A stretch of DNA of 64,000 nucleotides from Demequina silvatica (GCF_000971215.1 NZ_BBMA01000002.1:665111-729110); one strand, 5' to 3'; numbered from the stretch's first letter, positions 16,787 to 25,050 are shown. Numbers and translations are program-made. The notes: a model not told the origin generated them from the letters alone.

Positions 16787-17674
16787 ATGACCATCCGTGA
16801 TCTCCTCGCCGCCGCGCGCCCGACGCTCTCCTACGAGCTGTTCCCGCCCCGCACCCCCGCGGCGCAGTCGACCCTCGAGCAGACCATGGACGTGCTCGCG
16901 GCGACGCGACCGGACTTCATGTCGATCACGTACGGCGCCGCCGGCACCACGCAGGGGGCGTCGCGCGACGTGGTCCGCCGCCTCGCCGCGGACCACACGG
17001 TGCCGCCGCTCGCCCACCTCACGTGCGTCGGCCAGTCGCGCGCGGAGCTCGTCGCGGTGGTGGAGGCCTACCTCGAGGAGGGTGTCCAGGACTTCCTCGC
17101 GCTGCGCGGCGACCCGCCGCGCGGCCAGGCGGACTGGCGTCCGCACCCCGACGGCCTGCTCTACGCGCACGAGCTGGTCGCGCTGGTCCGCGAGGTCGCG
17201 CACGCGCACGGCGTGACCAACCTCAGCGTCGGCGTGGCCGCGTTCCCCGCGCAGCATGCGCTCGAGCGGTTCCGCCAGCTGGGCCTCGACGTGCTCCGCG
17301 CGAAGCAGGACGCCGGCGCCGACTTCGCCATCACACAGGTGTTCTACCAGGTGGATCAGTACACGGCGCTGGTCGAGGACGCGGCCGCGGCGGGCATCCG
17401 CATCCCGGTCATCCCCGAGGTCATGCCCATCGTCAACACCCGCCGCGCCGTGCGCGCCGCCGAGCTCACCGGGGTCGACACCCCCGCCGAACTGTGCGCC
17501 GCGCTCGAGGCCGCGGAGGACGACGCCGCGGCACGCGCCGCGGGCGTCGACCACGCCGCCCGCCTCGCGCGCGGCCTCCTCGACGCGGGCGCGCCCGGCA
17601 TCCACATCATCACGTTCAACCAGAGCGCCGCGGCGCTGGAGCTGGTCGACGCGATGGGGCTCGTGCGCGGCTGA
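16787..17674 (+). CDS. metF: 5,10-methylenetetrahydrofolate reductase
   Basis: 295 residues, a normal MetF length. It reduces methylene-THF to 5-methyl-THF, the methyl donor used by the methionine synthase encoded about 1.1 kb downstream (metE). Typical features: SYELFPPRTP at the N-terminus, the catalytic Glu in that motif, FMSITYGAAGTT, HLTCVGQS, LALRGDPP, FAITQVFY and PVIPEVMPI. ATG at 16787 follows a TATCGT -10 box closely. The MetF supply of methyl-THF together with the glycine cleavage genes upstream makes this region a one-carbon cluster, although the genes are not a single operon. Confidence 0.95.
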   Translation: MTIRDLLAAARPTLSYELFPPRTPAAQSTLEQTMDVLAATRPDFMSITYGAAGTTQGASRDVVRRLAADHTVPPLAHLTCVGQSRAELVAVVEAYLEEGVQDFLALRGDPPRGQADWRPHPDGLLYAHELVALVREVAHAHGVTNLSVGVAAFPAQHALERFRQLGLDVLRAKQDAGADFAITQVFYQVDQYTALVEDAAAAGIRIPVIPEVMPIVNTRRAVRAAELTGVDTPAELCAALEAAEDDAAARAAGVDHAARLARGLLDAGAPGIHIITFNQSAAALELVDAMGLVRG

Positions 17675-17726
17675 CCCGCGCCGGGGCCGGAACCCGGCAC
17701 CCCCCGGGGCATGCGACCATCGACGC

Positions 17727-18167
17727 ATGACCCGTTCCGTCACCCCCCGCTCCGTCACCCTCACCCGCGAGTCCGAGGGCGTCTACGTCGCCACCGGCGC
17801 GGACGGCTCCCAGCTGCGCTTCGGGCGCGGCGAGGGCCTGCTGAGCCCGGTCGAGCTCATGCTCGCCGCCATCGCGGGCTGCTCCTCGATCGACGTCGAC
17901 GCCATGACCACCCGGCGCGCCGAGCCCGACACCTTCGAGGTGACCGCCTCCGCCGACAAGGTCAGCGAGGACGGCGCGAACATCCTCGAGAACATCCGCG
18001 TGGTGTTCGACCTGGCGTTCCCCGAGGGCGAGCAGGGCGACGCCGCCCGCAAGCGCATCGGCGCCGCGCTGCGCGCGTCGCACGAGAAGCACTGCACCGT
18101 GTCGCGCACCGTCGAGGCCGGCGTCCCCGTCGCGCTCGTCGAGAAGGGCGCGGACCCGGAGGCGTGA
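17727..18167 (+). CDS. OsmC/Ohr-family protein
   Basis: 146 residues. Fold and residues of the OsmC family are visible: LSPVELMLAAIAGCSSIDV carries the first conserved Cys, and KHCTVSRT the second. Such Cys pairs reduce organic hydroperoxides using lipoyl or thiol partners, so a thiol-peroxidase role is likely, although many YhfA/OsmC-like members are uncharacterised. ATG at 17727 is 52 bases after metF. Its stop overlaps the start of the GNAT gene (GTGA), so these two are co-translated. Confidence 0.88.
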   Translation: MTRSVTPRSVTLTRESEGVYVATGADGSQLRFGRGEGLLSPVELMLAAIAGCSSIDVDAMTTRRAEPDTFEVTASADKVSEDGANILENIRVVFDLAFPEGEQGDAARKRIGAALRASHEKHCTVSRTVEAGVPVALVEKGADPEA

Positions 18168-18661
18168 CCGTCCCGCTCGAGATCGAGATCGACGCGGGGC
18201 CCGAGGCCGCCGCCGAGGCGATCGCCGTCATGCACGCCGCGTTCGCCGAGTACGCCGCGACGGGCCTCGCGTCGGGCGCGATGACGGAGACGCGCGACAC
18301 CCTGCTCGAGGAGATGGCCGCCGGCACCGCCGTCGCGATCGCCCGCGTCGACGGCCGCGCGGTGGCGTCCGCGAAGCATCATCCGGCGGAGGACGGCTCG
18401 CTGTACTTCGGAAGGCTCGGCGTGGCCTCCGAGGCCCGCGGCCGGGGGATCGCCGCCGCGATGGTCCGCGCCCTGCGCGCCCACGCGCACGCCCAGGGCC
18501 GCCCGGGCCTGAGCTGCCTGGTGCGCGCCTCCGAGTCCGGCAACATCGCGATCTACCAGGGGCTGGGCATGGAGATCACGGGTAGTGGCGAGCGCGTCAG
18601 CCGCACCGGCGCGCTCATCTCGGTGGTCGAGATGGCCGACGCCGCGACGCCTCAGGGCTGA
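18164..18661 (+). CDS. GNAT-family N-acetyltransferase
   Basis: 165 residues starting at the GTG that overlaps the osmC-like stop. The acetyl-CoA binding motif A is clear (LGVASEARGRGIAAAMVRAL, RGRGIAAAM as the R/QxxGxG/A loop), followed by ESGNIAIYQGLGME, the usual beta5-alpha4 region. Substrate unknown. Small-molecule or protein amino groups are both possible. It is coupled to the OsmC-like gene, but no functional link is established. Confidence 0.88.
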   Translation: MTVPLEIEIDAGPEAAAEAIAVMHAAFAEYAATGLASGAMTETRDTLLEEMAAGTAVAIARVDGRAVASAKHHPAEDGSLYFGRLGVASEARGRGIAAAMVRALRAHAHAQGRPGLSCLVRASESGNIAIYQGLGMEITGSGERVSRTGALISVVEMADAATPQG

Positions 18662-18669
18662 TCGACAAG

Positions 18670-18707
18670 CGTCCACCAAGTGGGACGCCGCGTCCACTTG
18701 CCGGACA
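18670..18707 (+). repeat. GCGTCCAC direct repeat upstream of metE
   Basis: GCGTCCAC occurs twice, starting at 18670 and 18689-18690. The first copy continues into an imperfect palindrome (GTCCACCAAGTGGGAC). The region is 60-110 bases upstream of metE and upstream of a TAGTCT -10 box at 18738-18743, so an operator for metE is possible. The 158-base leader is too short for a cobalamin riboswitch and shows no B12-box. Confidence 0.35.
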
Positions 18708-18737
18708 TCCCCCCTGGCGGAAGCCGCCGCGACGCGT

Positions 18738-18743
18738 TAGTCT
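18738..18743 (+). promoter_or_regulatory. Candidate -10 box (TAGTCT) for metE
   Basis: TAGTCT in the context GCGTTAGTCTGAC lies about 77 bases before the metE ATG. No convincing -35 element is seen. The promoter call rests on the -10 match and position. Confidence 0.35.
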
Positions 18744-18819
18744 GACCGCGCAACTCGGCGCGCGTCGCGTCGACCAAGCGCAATGGCGAGCCCGCCGCGC
18801 ACCACCCCCATGAGGAATC

Positions 18820-21144
18820 ATGTCTGAGCAGAACAACGTCTCTGTCCCTGCGCACACCTTCCCGGGCGGCACCATCCTGGGCTACCCCCGCATCGGCCGG
18901 ATGCGCGAGCTGAAGAAGGCCCTCGAGTCCTTCTGGAAGGGCGCGACCACCGCGTCCGAGCTCGAGGCCTCCGCCAAGGAGCTCCGCCTCGCGAACCTCG
19001 CGACCCTCGCGCAGCTGGGCCTCGACAAGGACGCCGCGGCGATCCCGAGCAACTTCTCGTTCTACGACCACATGCTCGACGCCGCCGTCACCCTCGGTGC
19101 CGTGCCCACCCGCTTCGCGGACCTCCGCGCCGCCGACGGCTCGGTGGACCTGGCCGGCTACTCGACCATCGCGCGCGGCGTGGGCGACAAGGCCCCGCTC
19201 GAGATGACCAAGTGGTTCGACTCGAACTACCACTACCTGGTCCCCGAGATCGGCCCCGAGACGCACTTCGCGCTCTCGAGCACCCGCTGGGTCGACCAGT
19301 TCGTCGAGGCGAAGGACGCGGGCTACGTCACGCGCCCCGTGATCACCGGCCCGCTCACGTTCCTGTACCTGTCGAAGGCCAGCGACGAGGCGCCCGAGGG
19401 CTTCCGCCCCATCCAGCGCCTCGAGGACGTCCTCGAGGTCTACGGCAACCTGCTCGAGGCCTTCAAGGCCGCGGGCGCCCCGTGGGTCCAGATCGACGAG
19501 CCCATCCTGGTCGCCGACATCGACGCCGACCGCGACGAGGTCCTCGCCAACGCCGCCAAGGTCTACGGCTCGCTCGCCGCGCTCGCGAACCGCCCCGCGC
19601 TGTTCGTGGCCGCGCCGTACAACTCGCTCGACGAGGCGCTGCCGGTCCTCAAGGACTCCGGCGTCGAGGCGATCGGCATCGACCTGGTGCGCGGCGCCGT
19701 CCCCTCGGGCACGGACCTGTCCGGCGTGACCGTGGTCGCCGGCGTGGTCGACGGCCACAACATCTGGCGCACCGACCTCGACGCCGCGCTGCGCAAGGCT
19801 GCGGAGATCGAGGCCCTCGGCGCGACCGTCGCCGTCTCGAGCTCCACCTCGCTGTTCCACGTGCCCCACACCCTCGAGGGCGAGGAGCACCTGGGTGCCG
19901 AGCTGCTCAGCTGGCTCGCCTTCGCGGACCAGAAGGTCGCGGAGATCGTCACGCTCGCGACGGCCCGCGCACAGGGCGAGGCGGCGGTGGACGATGCGCT
20001 GGCGGCGGCCCGCGCGGCCCTCGCCTCGCGCAAGGCTCACCCGGGCACCAACAAGGCCGACGTGCGCGCCGCCCTCGCGGCCGTCACGCCCGCGGACCTC
20101 GACCGTCCCGCGTACGCCGTGCGCGCGGCCGCTCAGGACGCCCGCTTCGGCCTGCCGGAGCTCGCGACCACCACGATCGGCTCGTTCCCGCAGACGCAGG
20201 ACATCCGCAAGGCGCGCGCCGCGTGGGCCAAGGGCCAGATCGACGACGCTGCCTACGAGGAGGCCATGAAGGCGGAGATCGCCCGCGTGGTCGCCCTCCA
20301 GGAGGAGCTGGGTCTCGACGTCCTGGTGCACGGCGAGGCCGAGCGCAACGACATGGTCCAGTACTTCGCGGAGCTGCTCGACGGTTTCGACGTGACGGTC
20401 AACGGCTGGGTGCAGTCGTACGGCTCGCGCTGCACGCGCCCGTCGATCCTGTGGGGCGACGTGACCCGGCCCGCGCCGATGACCGTCGCGTGGACCGCGT
20501 ACGCGCAGTCGCTCACCGAGCGTCCGATGAAGGGCATGCTCACGGGCCCGGTGACCATCCTCGCGTGGTCGTTCGTGCGCGACGACCAGCCGCTCGGCGT
20601 GACCGCCAACCAGGTGGGCCTCGCGCTGCGCGACGAGGTCCGCGACCTCGAGGCGGCCGGCATCGGCATCATCCAGGTCGACGAGCCCGCGCTGCGCGAG
20701 CTGCTGCCGCTGAAGAAGAAGGACCAGGCGGCGTACCTCGAGTGGTCGGTGAACTCGTTCCGCCTCGCGACCTCGGGCGCTCACGACGACACCCAGGTGC
20801 ACACGCACCTGTGCTACTCGGAGTTCGGCGAGATCATCGACGCGATCGACGGCCTCAACGCGGACGTGACCTCCATCGAGGCGGCGCGCTCGCGCATGGA
20901 GGTGCTGCCGGCGATCAAGGGCCACGGCTACGAGCGCCAGATCGGCCCGGGCGTGTGGGACATCCACTCGCCGCGCGTGCCGTCGACGCAGGAGATCACC
21001 GAGCTCCTGACGCTGGCGAAGGAGTCGATCCCCGGCAAGCAGCTGTGGGTCAACCCCGACTGCGGCCTCAAGACCCGTGCGTACGCGGAGACCACCGCGA
21101 CGCTCGAGCACATGATGGAGGCGACCCGCGCCGTCCGCGCGTAG
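18820..21144 (+). CDS. metE: Cobalamin-independent methionine synthase
   Basis: 774 residues, full length for MetE (5-methyltetrahydropteroyltriglutamate-homocysteine methyltransferase). Both barrels are present. The C-terminal barrel carries the zinc ligands in HTHLCYSEF and NPDCGLKTR, and the substrate-binding segments TTTIGSFPQT, VHGEAERNDMVQYF and IQVDEPALRE. It methylates homocysteine using methyl-THF made by MetF. A 158-base upstream region with a TAGTCT box and repeated GCGTCCAC suggests independent regulation. A strong stem-loop follows the stop. Codon use is extremely biased to C/G-ending codons, suggesting high expression. Confidence 0.97.
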   Translation: MSEQNNVSVPAHTFPGGTILGYPRIGRMRELKKALESFWKGATTASELEASAKELRLANLATLAQLGLDKDAAAIPSNFSFYDHMLDAAVTLGAVPTRFADLRAADGSVDLAGYSTIARGVGDKAPLEMTKWFDSNYHYLVPEIGPETHFALSSTRWVDQFVEAKDAGYVTRPVITGPLTFLYLSKASDEAPEGFRPIQRLEDVLEVYGNLLEAFKAAGAPWVQIDEPILVADIDADRDEVLANAAKVYGSLAALANRPALFVAAPYNSLDEALPVLKDSGVEAIGIDLVRGAVPSGTDLSGVTVVAGVVDGHNIWRTDLDAALRKAAEIEALGATVAVSSSTSLFHVPHTLEGEEHLGAELLSWLAFADQKVAEIVTLATARAQGEAAVDDALAAARAALASRKAHPGTNKADVRAALAAVTPADLDRPAYAVRAAAQDARFGLPELATTTIGSFPQTQDIRKARAAWAKGQIDDAAYEEAMKAEIARVVALQEELGLDVLVHGEAERNDMVQYFAELLDGFDVTVNGWVQSYGSRCTRPSILWGDVTRPAPMTVAWTAYAQSLTERPMKGMLTGPVTILAWSFVRDDQPLGVTANQVGLALRDEVRDLEAAGIGIIQVDEPALRELLPLKKKDQAAYLEWSVNSFRLATSGAHDDTQVHTHLCYSEFGEIIDAIDGLNADVTSIEAARSRMEVLPAIKGHGYERQIGPGVWDIHSPRVPSTQEITELLTLAKESIPGKQLWVNPDCGLKTRAYAETTATLEHMMEATRAVRA

Positions 21145-21158
21145 CGTCCTCCCTGGTC

Positions 21159-21195
21159 CACGGCCCGGCTTCCCGCTCGCGGGGGCCGGGCCGTG
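21159..21195 (+). terminator. metE terminator (bidirectional hairpin)
   Basis: CACGGCCCGGC (21159-21169) and GCCGGGCCGTG (21185-21195) form a perfect 11-bp stem with a 15-base loop between the converging metE and pilin genes. There is no long U tract, which is common for actinobacterial terminators. Confidence 0.7.
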
Positions 21196-21203
21196 GCGCT
21201 ATG

Positions 21204-21617
21204 TCAGGAGCACTCGGCGTTCTCGACGTACCCGTTCTGGGCGTCGAAGCGCACCCCCGGGTCGTCGGACACGTCGCCGTTCGGGTGCATGAGCTGCACG
21301 CACCAGCTGTCGATGTCGCCCGGCGTCCACGCGACGAACTCGACGCCCGGCGACGCGGCGAGCACCGGGTCGCCGTCGATGACGTACTCGCCGTCCACCA
21401 GGTCGACGTCGACCACGGTGGTGTTCTCGTCGTAGGCGGCGCGGATGAGCGTGCCCAGGTTCATGGCGTCCGACTGCGCGGCGGCGTCGTTGGCCTTGTT
21501 CTGATGGTTCAGGTACAGCGGTATCGCGACCGCCGCCAGGACGCCGATGATGACGATCACCACCACCAGCTCGACCATCGAGTACCCGCCATCACGGCGC
21601 GTGAATCTCCCCCACAT
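21204..21617 (-). CDS. Type IV pilin-like protein (prepilin N-terminal methylation motif)
   Basis: 137 residues. The N-terminus RRDGGYSMVELVVVIVIIG is a class III signal peptide: prepilin peptidase would cut after GG, leaving a methylated Tyr and the conserved Glu at position 5. A 20-residue hydrophobic helix and a soluble domain with two Cys (one near the C-terminus, as in a disulfide loop) follow. ATG 21617 is preceded by GAGGGG. No assembly ATPase, platform protein or prepilin peptidase gene is nearby, so this is an orphan pilin or pseudopilin relying on machinery elsewhere. Such pilins can serve DNA uptake, adhesion or secretion. Confidence 0.88.
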   Translation of the reverse strand: MWGRFTRRDGGYSMVELVVVIVIIGVLAAVAIPLYLNHQNKANDAAAQSDAMNLGTLIRAAYDENTTVVDVDLVDGEYVIDGDPVLAASPGVEFVAWTPGDIDSWCVQLMHPNGDVSDDPGVRFDAQNGYVENAECS

Positions 21618-21690
21618 GCGAACCCCCCTCAAGGCTCCGTGCTCAGTGTGACCCGCGATCACCGCCGCGCGCAACAGGCATGATGCGCGG

Positions 21691-22065
21691 TCAGTGCGGC
21701 GACAGGACCCCGATGATGTTGCCCTCGGTGTCCGTGAAGCGCGCCCACCATCCCGACGTCGCATCGACGGTCTGCTTGGGCTCGACTATCGCGCCGCCCG
21801 CCGCAACCACGCGGTCGAGCAGCCCCTGCAGGTCGTCGCCGCCGTCAAGGTACACGATCACGCCGTGGTCGGAAGGCACCCAGTCACCGCCATGGGAGAG
21901 GGCGCCCGCCATGCGGCCCCCGTCGGGGATGAGCGACTTGGGCCTGCCGTCCCCGATGTCCTCCGGCACGAGCGCACGCTCCAGCACCGCCTCGTAGAAC
22001 GCGGTCGCGCGCGCCAGGTCGCTCGCGGGGATCTCGAACCACGTCAGCACGCCCATGCGCACCAT
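21691..22065 (-). CDS. VOC (glyoxalase-like) family protein
   Basis: 124 residues if the first ATG (22065) is used, or 121 from the ATG at 22056. Neither has a clear Shine-Dalgarno. The vicinal-oxygen-chelate fold shows as two beta-alpha-beta-beta-beta halves: VLTWFEIPASDLARATAFYEAVL, then GVIVYLDGGDDLQGLLDRV, ending WWARFTDTEGNIIGVLSP, the typical last strand. Close relatives are annotated as lactoylglutathione-lyase-like or glyoxalase/bleomycin resistance proteins, most of unknown substrate. Stands alone between the pilin and a 410-base divergent intergenic region. Confidence 0.85.
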   Translation of the reverse strand: MVRMGVLTWFEIPASDLARATAFYEAVLERALVPEDIGDGRPKSLIPDGGRMAGALSHGGDWVPSDHGVIVYLDGGDDLQGLLDRVVAAGGAIVEPKQTVDATSGWWARFTDTEGNIIGVLSPH

Positions 22066-22121
22066 CGTGCAACGCGGCCGGCGTGCGCGCCCGCCGAACG
22101 CCCGAGGCTCCATGCCGAGGG

Positions 22122-22165
22122 TCGTGCACCCCCACTTGCCGTTTTCATGCACTTTCGCGGGCGTC
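22122..22165 (-). repeat. Left copy of a ~42-bp imperfect inverted repeat
   Basis: This copy contains TTGCCGTTTTCATGCA flanked by TCGTGCACC on the left and TTTCGCGG on the right. It pairs with the copy at 22397-22440 in the opposite orientation. The TTTTCAT core is conspicuously AT-rich for this chromosome. Confidence 0.7.
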
Positions 22166-22396
22166 GTGCGCGGTCGCGCCTCCCGCGCCGCCGCCGGCCG
22201 CGTCGGCGCACCTCCGCGCGTTCCCGGCGCCTGCACGTGGCACCGGAGCTCACCAGGGCTCGCATCAGTCATCTACGAGGGGTGACGCGTGCGTCCGGCC
22301 GTTGGTCTCCCGCCGGCCCCACGGATGTCCCCAACCCCTCGGCGCCGCCGACCTGTCCCCGGATCCGCCTCGGCCGGCCGCGCCACGCGGCGTGCC

Positions 22397-22440
22397 GCCG
22401 CGAGACTGCATGAAAACGGCGAGTGGTGCGACACGAGGTG
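22397..22440 (+). repeat. Right copy of the ~42-bp imperfect inverted repeat
   Basis: TGCATGAAAACGGCGAGTGG, the reverse complement of the left copy with one mismatch in 20 bases and further similarity on both sides (CGCGAGAC before, GGTGCGACACG after). It ends about 36 bases upstream of the AbiEi-like gene start, a position suited to an autoregulatory operator. Confidence 0.7.
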
Positions 22441-22475
22441 GGGCGGGCGCTCTCGCGGGGAGGGGAGGACGGACG

Positions 22476-23198
22476 ATGCGCGTCGCCAGGCTGCCGTTGC
22501 GGGACTCGCCCCGGGCGCGGTGGACGAGGCTGGCCGGGTGGGCATCGCAGGCTCCGCTGAGCTTCCCGCTCTTCGCCACCGCGGACCTGTCACGCGCCAC
22601 GCGCACCCCGCAGGGGTGGCTGGCCGAGAGGCGGCGCGAGGGCGCGATCGCGACGGTCGCCCCGGGGCTCCACGTGGTGGTCCCGCGCGACGCCGATCCC
22701 GAGTGGCAGCCGGATCCCGTGCAGGTCGCGTGGCTGCTCGCGGCGCGCACCTTCGGCGCGGTGTGGCCCTACGTGTCGGGGATCTCGGCGGCCGCGCTCC
22801 ACGGCGTCTGCGAACCCTGGGGACGCGAGGTCCACGTCACCGTGCCGCGCCAGATGCGCGACCGCGACCTCCCGGGGATCTCCGCGGTGGTGCGGTTCCA
22901 CCAGCGCCACGAATCGCGGATCGGCTGGCCGCCGAACAACCGGATCCCCGCCCGTCCGGCGCCCGCGGGTCCCGTGCTCGACACCAAGCCTGGCGACCTC
23001 TGCACGGTCCGGTACACGTCGCGCATCCAGACTGCGCTCGACCTCATGCACAGTCCGGAGCGCTCCGGCGTGGGCGAGAGCGCCCTCGCCGTCGCCCAGG
23101 CGCTCATCCTGGACGTGCCGACCCGCGATGTCATGACCACCGCGTCGGGGCAGCGGCGCAAGCGCGCCTACGAGCGGCTCAGGGGCGTCAGAGCATGA
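22476..23198 (+). CDS. AbiEi-family antitoxin-like protein (orphan)
   Basis: 240 residues from the ATG at 22476, which has a strong GGGGAGG Shine-Dalgarno. The N-terminal half matches the AbiEi antitoxin winged-helix pattern (PLFATADLSRATRTPQGWLA, then a basic strand ending in GLHVVVP) and the WPYVSGISAAALHG segment that follows in this family. AbiEi proteins are type IV antitoxins and autorepressors paired with an AbiEii nucleotidyltransferase toxin. No AbiEii is next to it: the adjacent gene is a convergent GNAT overlapping by 11 bases. It may be a stand-alone regulator, as many actinobacterial members are. The GGACGATGCG repeat overlaps the start codon. Confidence 0.75.
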   Translation: MRVARLPLRDSPRARWTRLAGWASQAPLSFPLFATADLSRATRTPQGWLAERRREGAIATVAPGLHVVVPRDADPEWQPDPVQVAWLLAARTFGAVWPYVSGISAAALHGVCEPWGREVHVTVPRQMRDRDLPGISAVVRFHQRHESRIGWPPNNRIPARPAPAGPVLDTKPGDLCTVRYTSRIQTALDLMHSPERSGVGESALAVAQALILDVPTRDVMTTASGQRRKRAYERLRGVRA

Positions 23199-23694
23199 GC
23201 TGCCAGTAGCCCACGTCGATCCAGCGGTCGAACTTGTAGCCCGCGTCCGCGATGGTGCCCACGTGCGCGAAGCCGAGCCGCTCGTGCAGCGCGACCGAGC
23301 CCTCGTGCGGCAGCGCGATCACGCCCATCACCGAGTGCACGGGAGCGTGTTCGGAGCCCGACAGCCCGCGCAGCCGCTCCAGCAGCGCCGTATAGAGCTC
23401 CGTCCCGACGCCCGCCCGTCGCGCGGACGCGTCGAGGTAGATGGTCGACTCCAGCGTGTGCCGGTAGGCCGCGCGGTCACGGAAGGGGCCGGCGTACGCG
23501 TATCCGACCACCGCATCGTCCCTCTCGGAGACGATCCACGGCAGCCCGCGCTCCTGGATGCGCGCGATGCGCGCCCACATCTCATCGACCGAGACCGGCT
23601 CGGTCTCGAACGTCGCCGTCGCCTCCGCGACGTAGTGGTCGTAGATCTCGGCGATGCGGGCCGCATCGCGGGCGGGGCCGGCGTCTCGGATCAC
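23188..23694 (-). CDS. GNAT N-acetyltransferase, phosphinothricin/methionine-sulfoximine type
   Basis: 168 residues. The sequence follows the Pat/MddA group: IRDAGPARDAARIAEIYDHY, ATFETEPVS, YAYAGPFRDRAAYRHTLEST, the CoA loop ARRAGVGTELYTALL, and SVALHERLGFAHVGT. Enzymes of this group acetylate phosphinothricin, methionine sulfoximine or sulfone. The native substrate here is unproven. It converges on the AbiEi-like gene with an 11-base overlap and is followed by the MFS gene on the same strand upstream. It contains a GGACGATGCG copy read as Asp-Asp-Ala. Confidence 0.9.
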   Translation of the reverse strand: MIRDAGPARDAARIAEIYDHYVAEATATFETEPVSVDEMWARIARIQERGLPWIVSERDDAVVGYAYAGPFRDRAAYRHTLESTIYLDASARRAGVGTELYTALLERLRGLSGSEHAPVHSVMGVIALPHEGSVALHERLGFAHVGTIADAGYKFDRWIDVGYWQLML

Positions 23695-23709
23695 CAGCCC
23701 ATTATCGGG

Positions 23710-25050
23710 TCAGGCGGGGACCACCAGGTCCTCGTCGCGGGTGATCTGCTCCTCGTAGGCGCGGCGCGCCCGCAGGTACCGCCACGACGCCGCGGCGATC
23801 GCCACGCCCGCGACGCCCGCGCACGCCGTCACCAGGAAGCCGCCCTGAGAGCCGTGCCGGTCGATGATCGCGCCCGCCAGCCATGCGCCCGCGGCGATGC
23901 CCACGTCCATGCCGGTGCGGGTCCACGTCATGCCCTCGGTCAGGCGCGAACGCGGCACCAGCGCGTGCGTGACACCGTCGCCCACCGCCATGGTCGGCGC
24001 GATCGCCAGGCCCGTGAGGAACATCAGCGCCCCGAGCGCGAGCAGGCCCGGCGCGAACATGAAGGACACCGCGCCGATCCCCGTCACCGACACCCCCCAC
24101 AGCAGGCGCGACGCGAGCGTCCGCGCCCACACGCGCGAGCCGTACGCGAGACCGCCGACCAGCGAGCCGATCGCCCACACCGCCAGCACCAGCCCGGCCA
24201 TGTCCTTGTGACCCAGCTCCTCCGCGAAGGCGACCGTCGCCGCGTCGACCGAGGCGAACATCGCCCCCTGCGTCGCGAAGATCACGGTGGTGACGATCAG
24301 CGCGGGGGTGGTGACCAGCAGGTGGCCGCGCAGGGCGCCCCGGTAGCGGCGCAGGCCGCGCGGCCGCGGCGGCAGGCCCACGCGCTCGAGGGTGCCGTCG
24401 ATGACGAGGGCGGTGCTGTGGTCGTGCTCGGCCTGGAAGCGGCGGGCGTCCGCGCGCCGCGCCGGGGGCTCCGTCGCCTTGAGGGAGAGGAAGCCGTAGC
24501 CGCCGATCGCCAGCGACACCACCGCGATCGCGGACGGCAGCCACGACGTCACCTGCGTCGCGAGCACCGTCGCGAGCGCCGGGCCCGCGACGAACAGCAC
24601 CTCCTCGAGCGAGGACTCGAGGGAGAACGCGGTGTTGAGCGCGTCCTTGTCGGGCACGATGTGCGTCCAGCGTGCGCGGGTGTGCGTCGACTGCGTCCCG
24701 CCCGCCGCGAACAGCGGCGTGAGCGCGATGAGCACCCAGATGGGCTGGTGCGTGAGCGCCGCCGCGATCATCGCGATGCGGCCCACGATCGCGATCGCGT
24801 AGCCGATGCGCAGCACGCGTGACTGCCCGTACGCGTCGACCAGCCGTCCCACCTGCGGCGACACGATGGCGTAGGAGATCGCGATGGCGGCGACCACCAT
24901 GCCGCCGAACTCGTAGCGGCCGTACTCGATCTGCACCAGCAGGAAGGTCGCCAGCCCGGTGAGCCCCATCTGGATGCGCGCGAGCAGGCCCCAGGCCGTG
25001 AACGCGCGTGCGCCGGGCAGGGCGAGGATGCCCCGATAGGGGGAGAGCAT
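23710..25050 (-). CDS. MFS transporter
   Basis: 446 residues with about twelve hydrophobic helices and a cytoplasmic central loop (ERVGLPPRPRGLRRYRG). The inter-helix motif GRLVDAYGQSRVLRIGY matches MFS motif A. Likely a small-molecule/proton antiporter. The substrate cannot be told. A paralogue at 43399-44670 shares the N-terminal pattern YRxILAxPGAxAFxxxGLLAR and overall layout. The ATG has GGGGGAGAG-like context in the plus strand but no strong Shine-Dalgarno on its own strand. The hairpin at 25126-25160 separates it from the antiporter genes upstream. Confidence 0.88.
   Translation of the reverse strand: MLSPYRGILALPGARAFTAWGLLARIQMGLTGLATFLLVQIEYGRYEFGGMVVAAIAISYAIVSPQVGRLVDAYGQSRVLRIGYAIAIVGRIAMIAAALTHQPIWVLIALTPLFAAGGTQSTHTRARWTHIVPDKDALNTAFSLESSLEEVLFVAGPALATVLATQVTSWLPSAIAVVSLAIGGYGFLSLKATEPPARRADARRFQAEHDHSTALVIDGTLERVGLPPRPRGLRRYRGALRGHLLVTTPALIVTTVIFATQGAMFASVDAATVAFAEELGHKDMAGLVLAVWAIGSLVGGLAYGSRVWARTLASRLLWGVSVTGIGAVSFMFAPGLLALGALMFLTGLAIAPTMAVGDGVTHALVPRSRLTEGMTWTRTGMDVGIAAGAWLAGAIIDRHGSQGGFLVTACAGVAGVAIAAASWRYLRARRAYEEQITRDEDLVVPA

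Larger units (their letters stand above)
22066..22475. other. 410-base intergenic region with a long imperfect inverted repeat
   Basis: No gene is supported here. The notable content is a pair of inverted copies of a GCCGTTTTCATGCA-containing element at its two ends (described separately). The middle has no recognisable coding, RNA or promoter signal. Confidence 0.6.
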
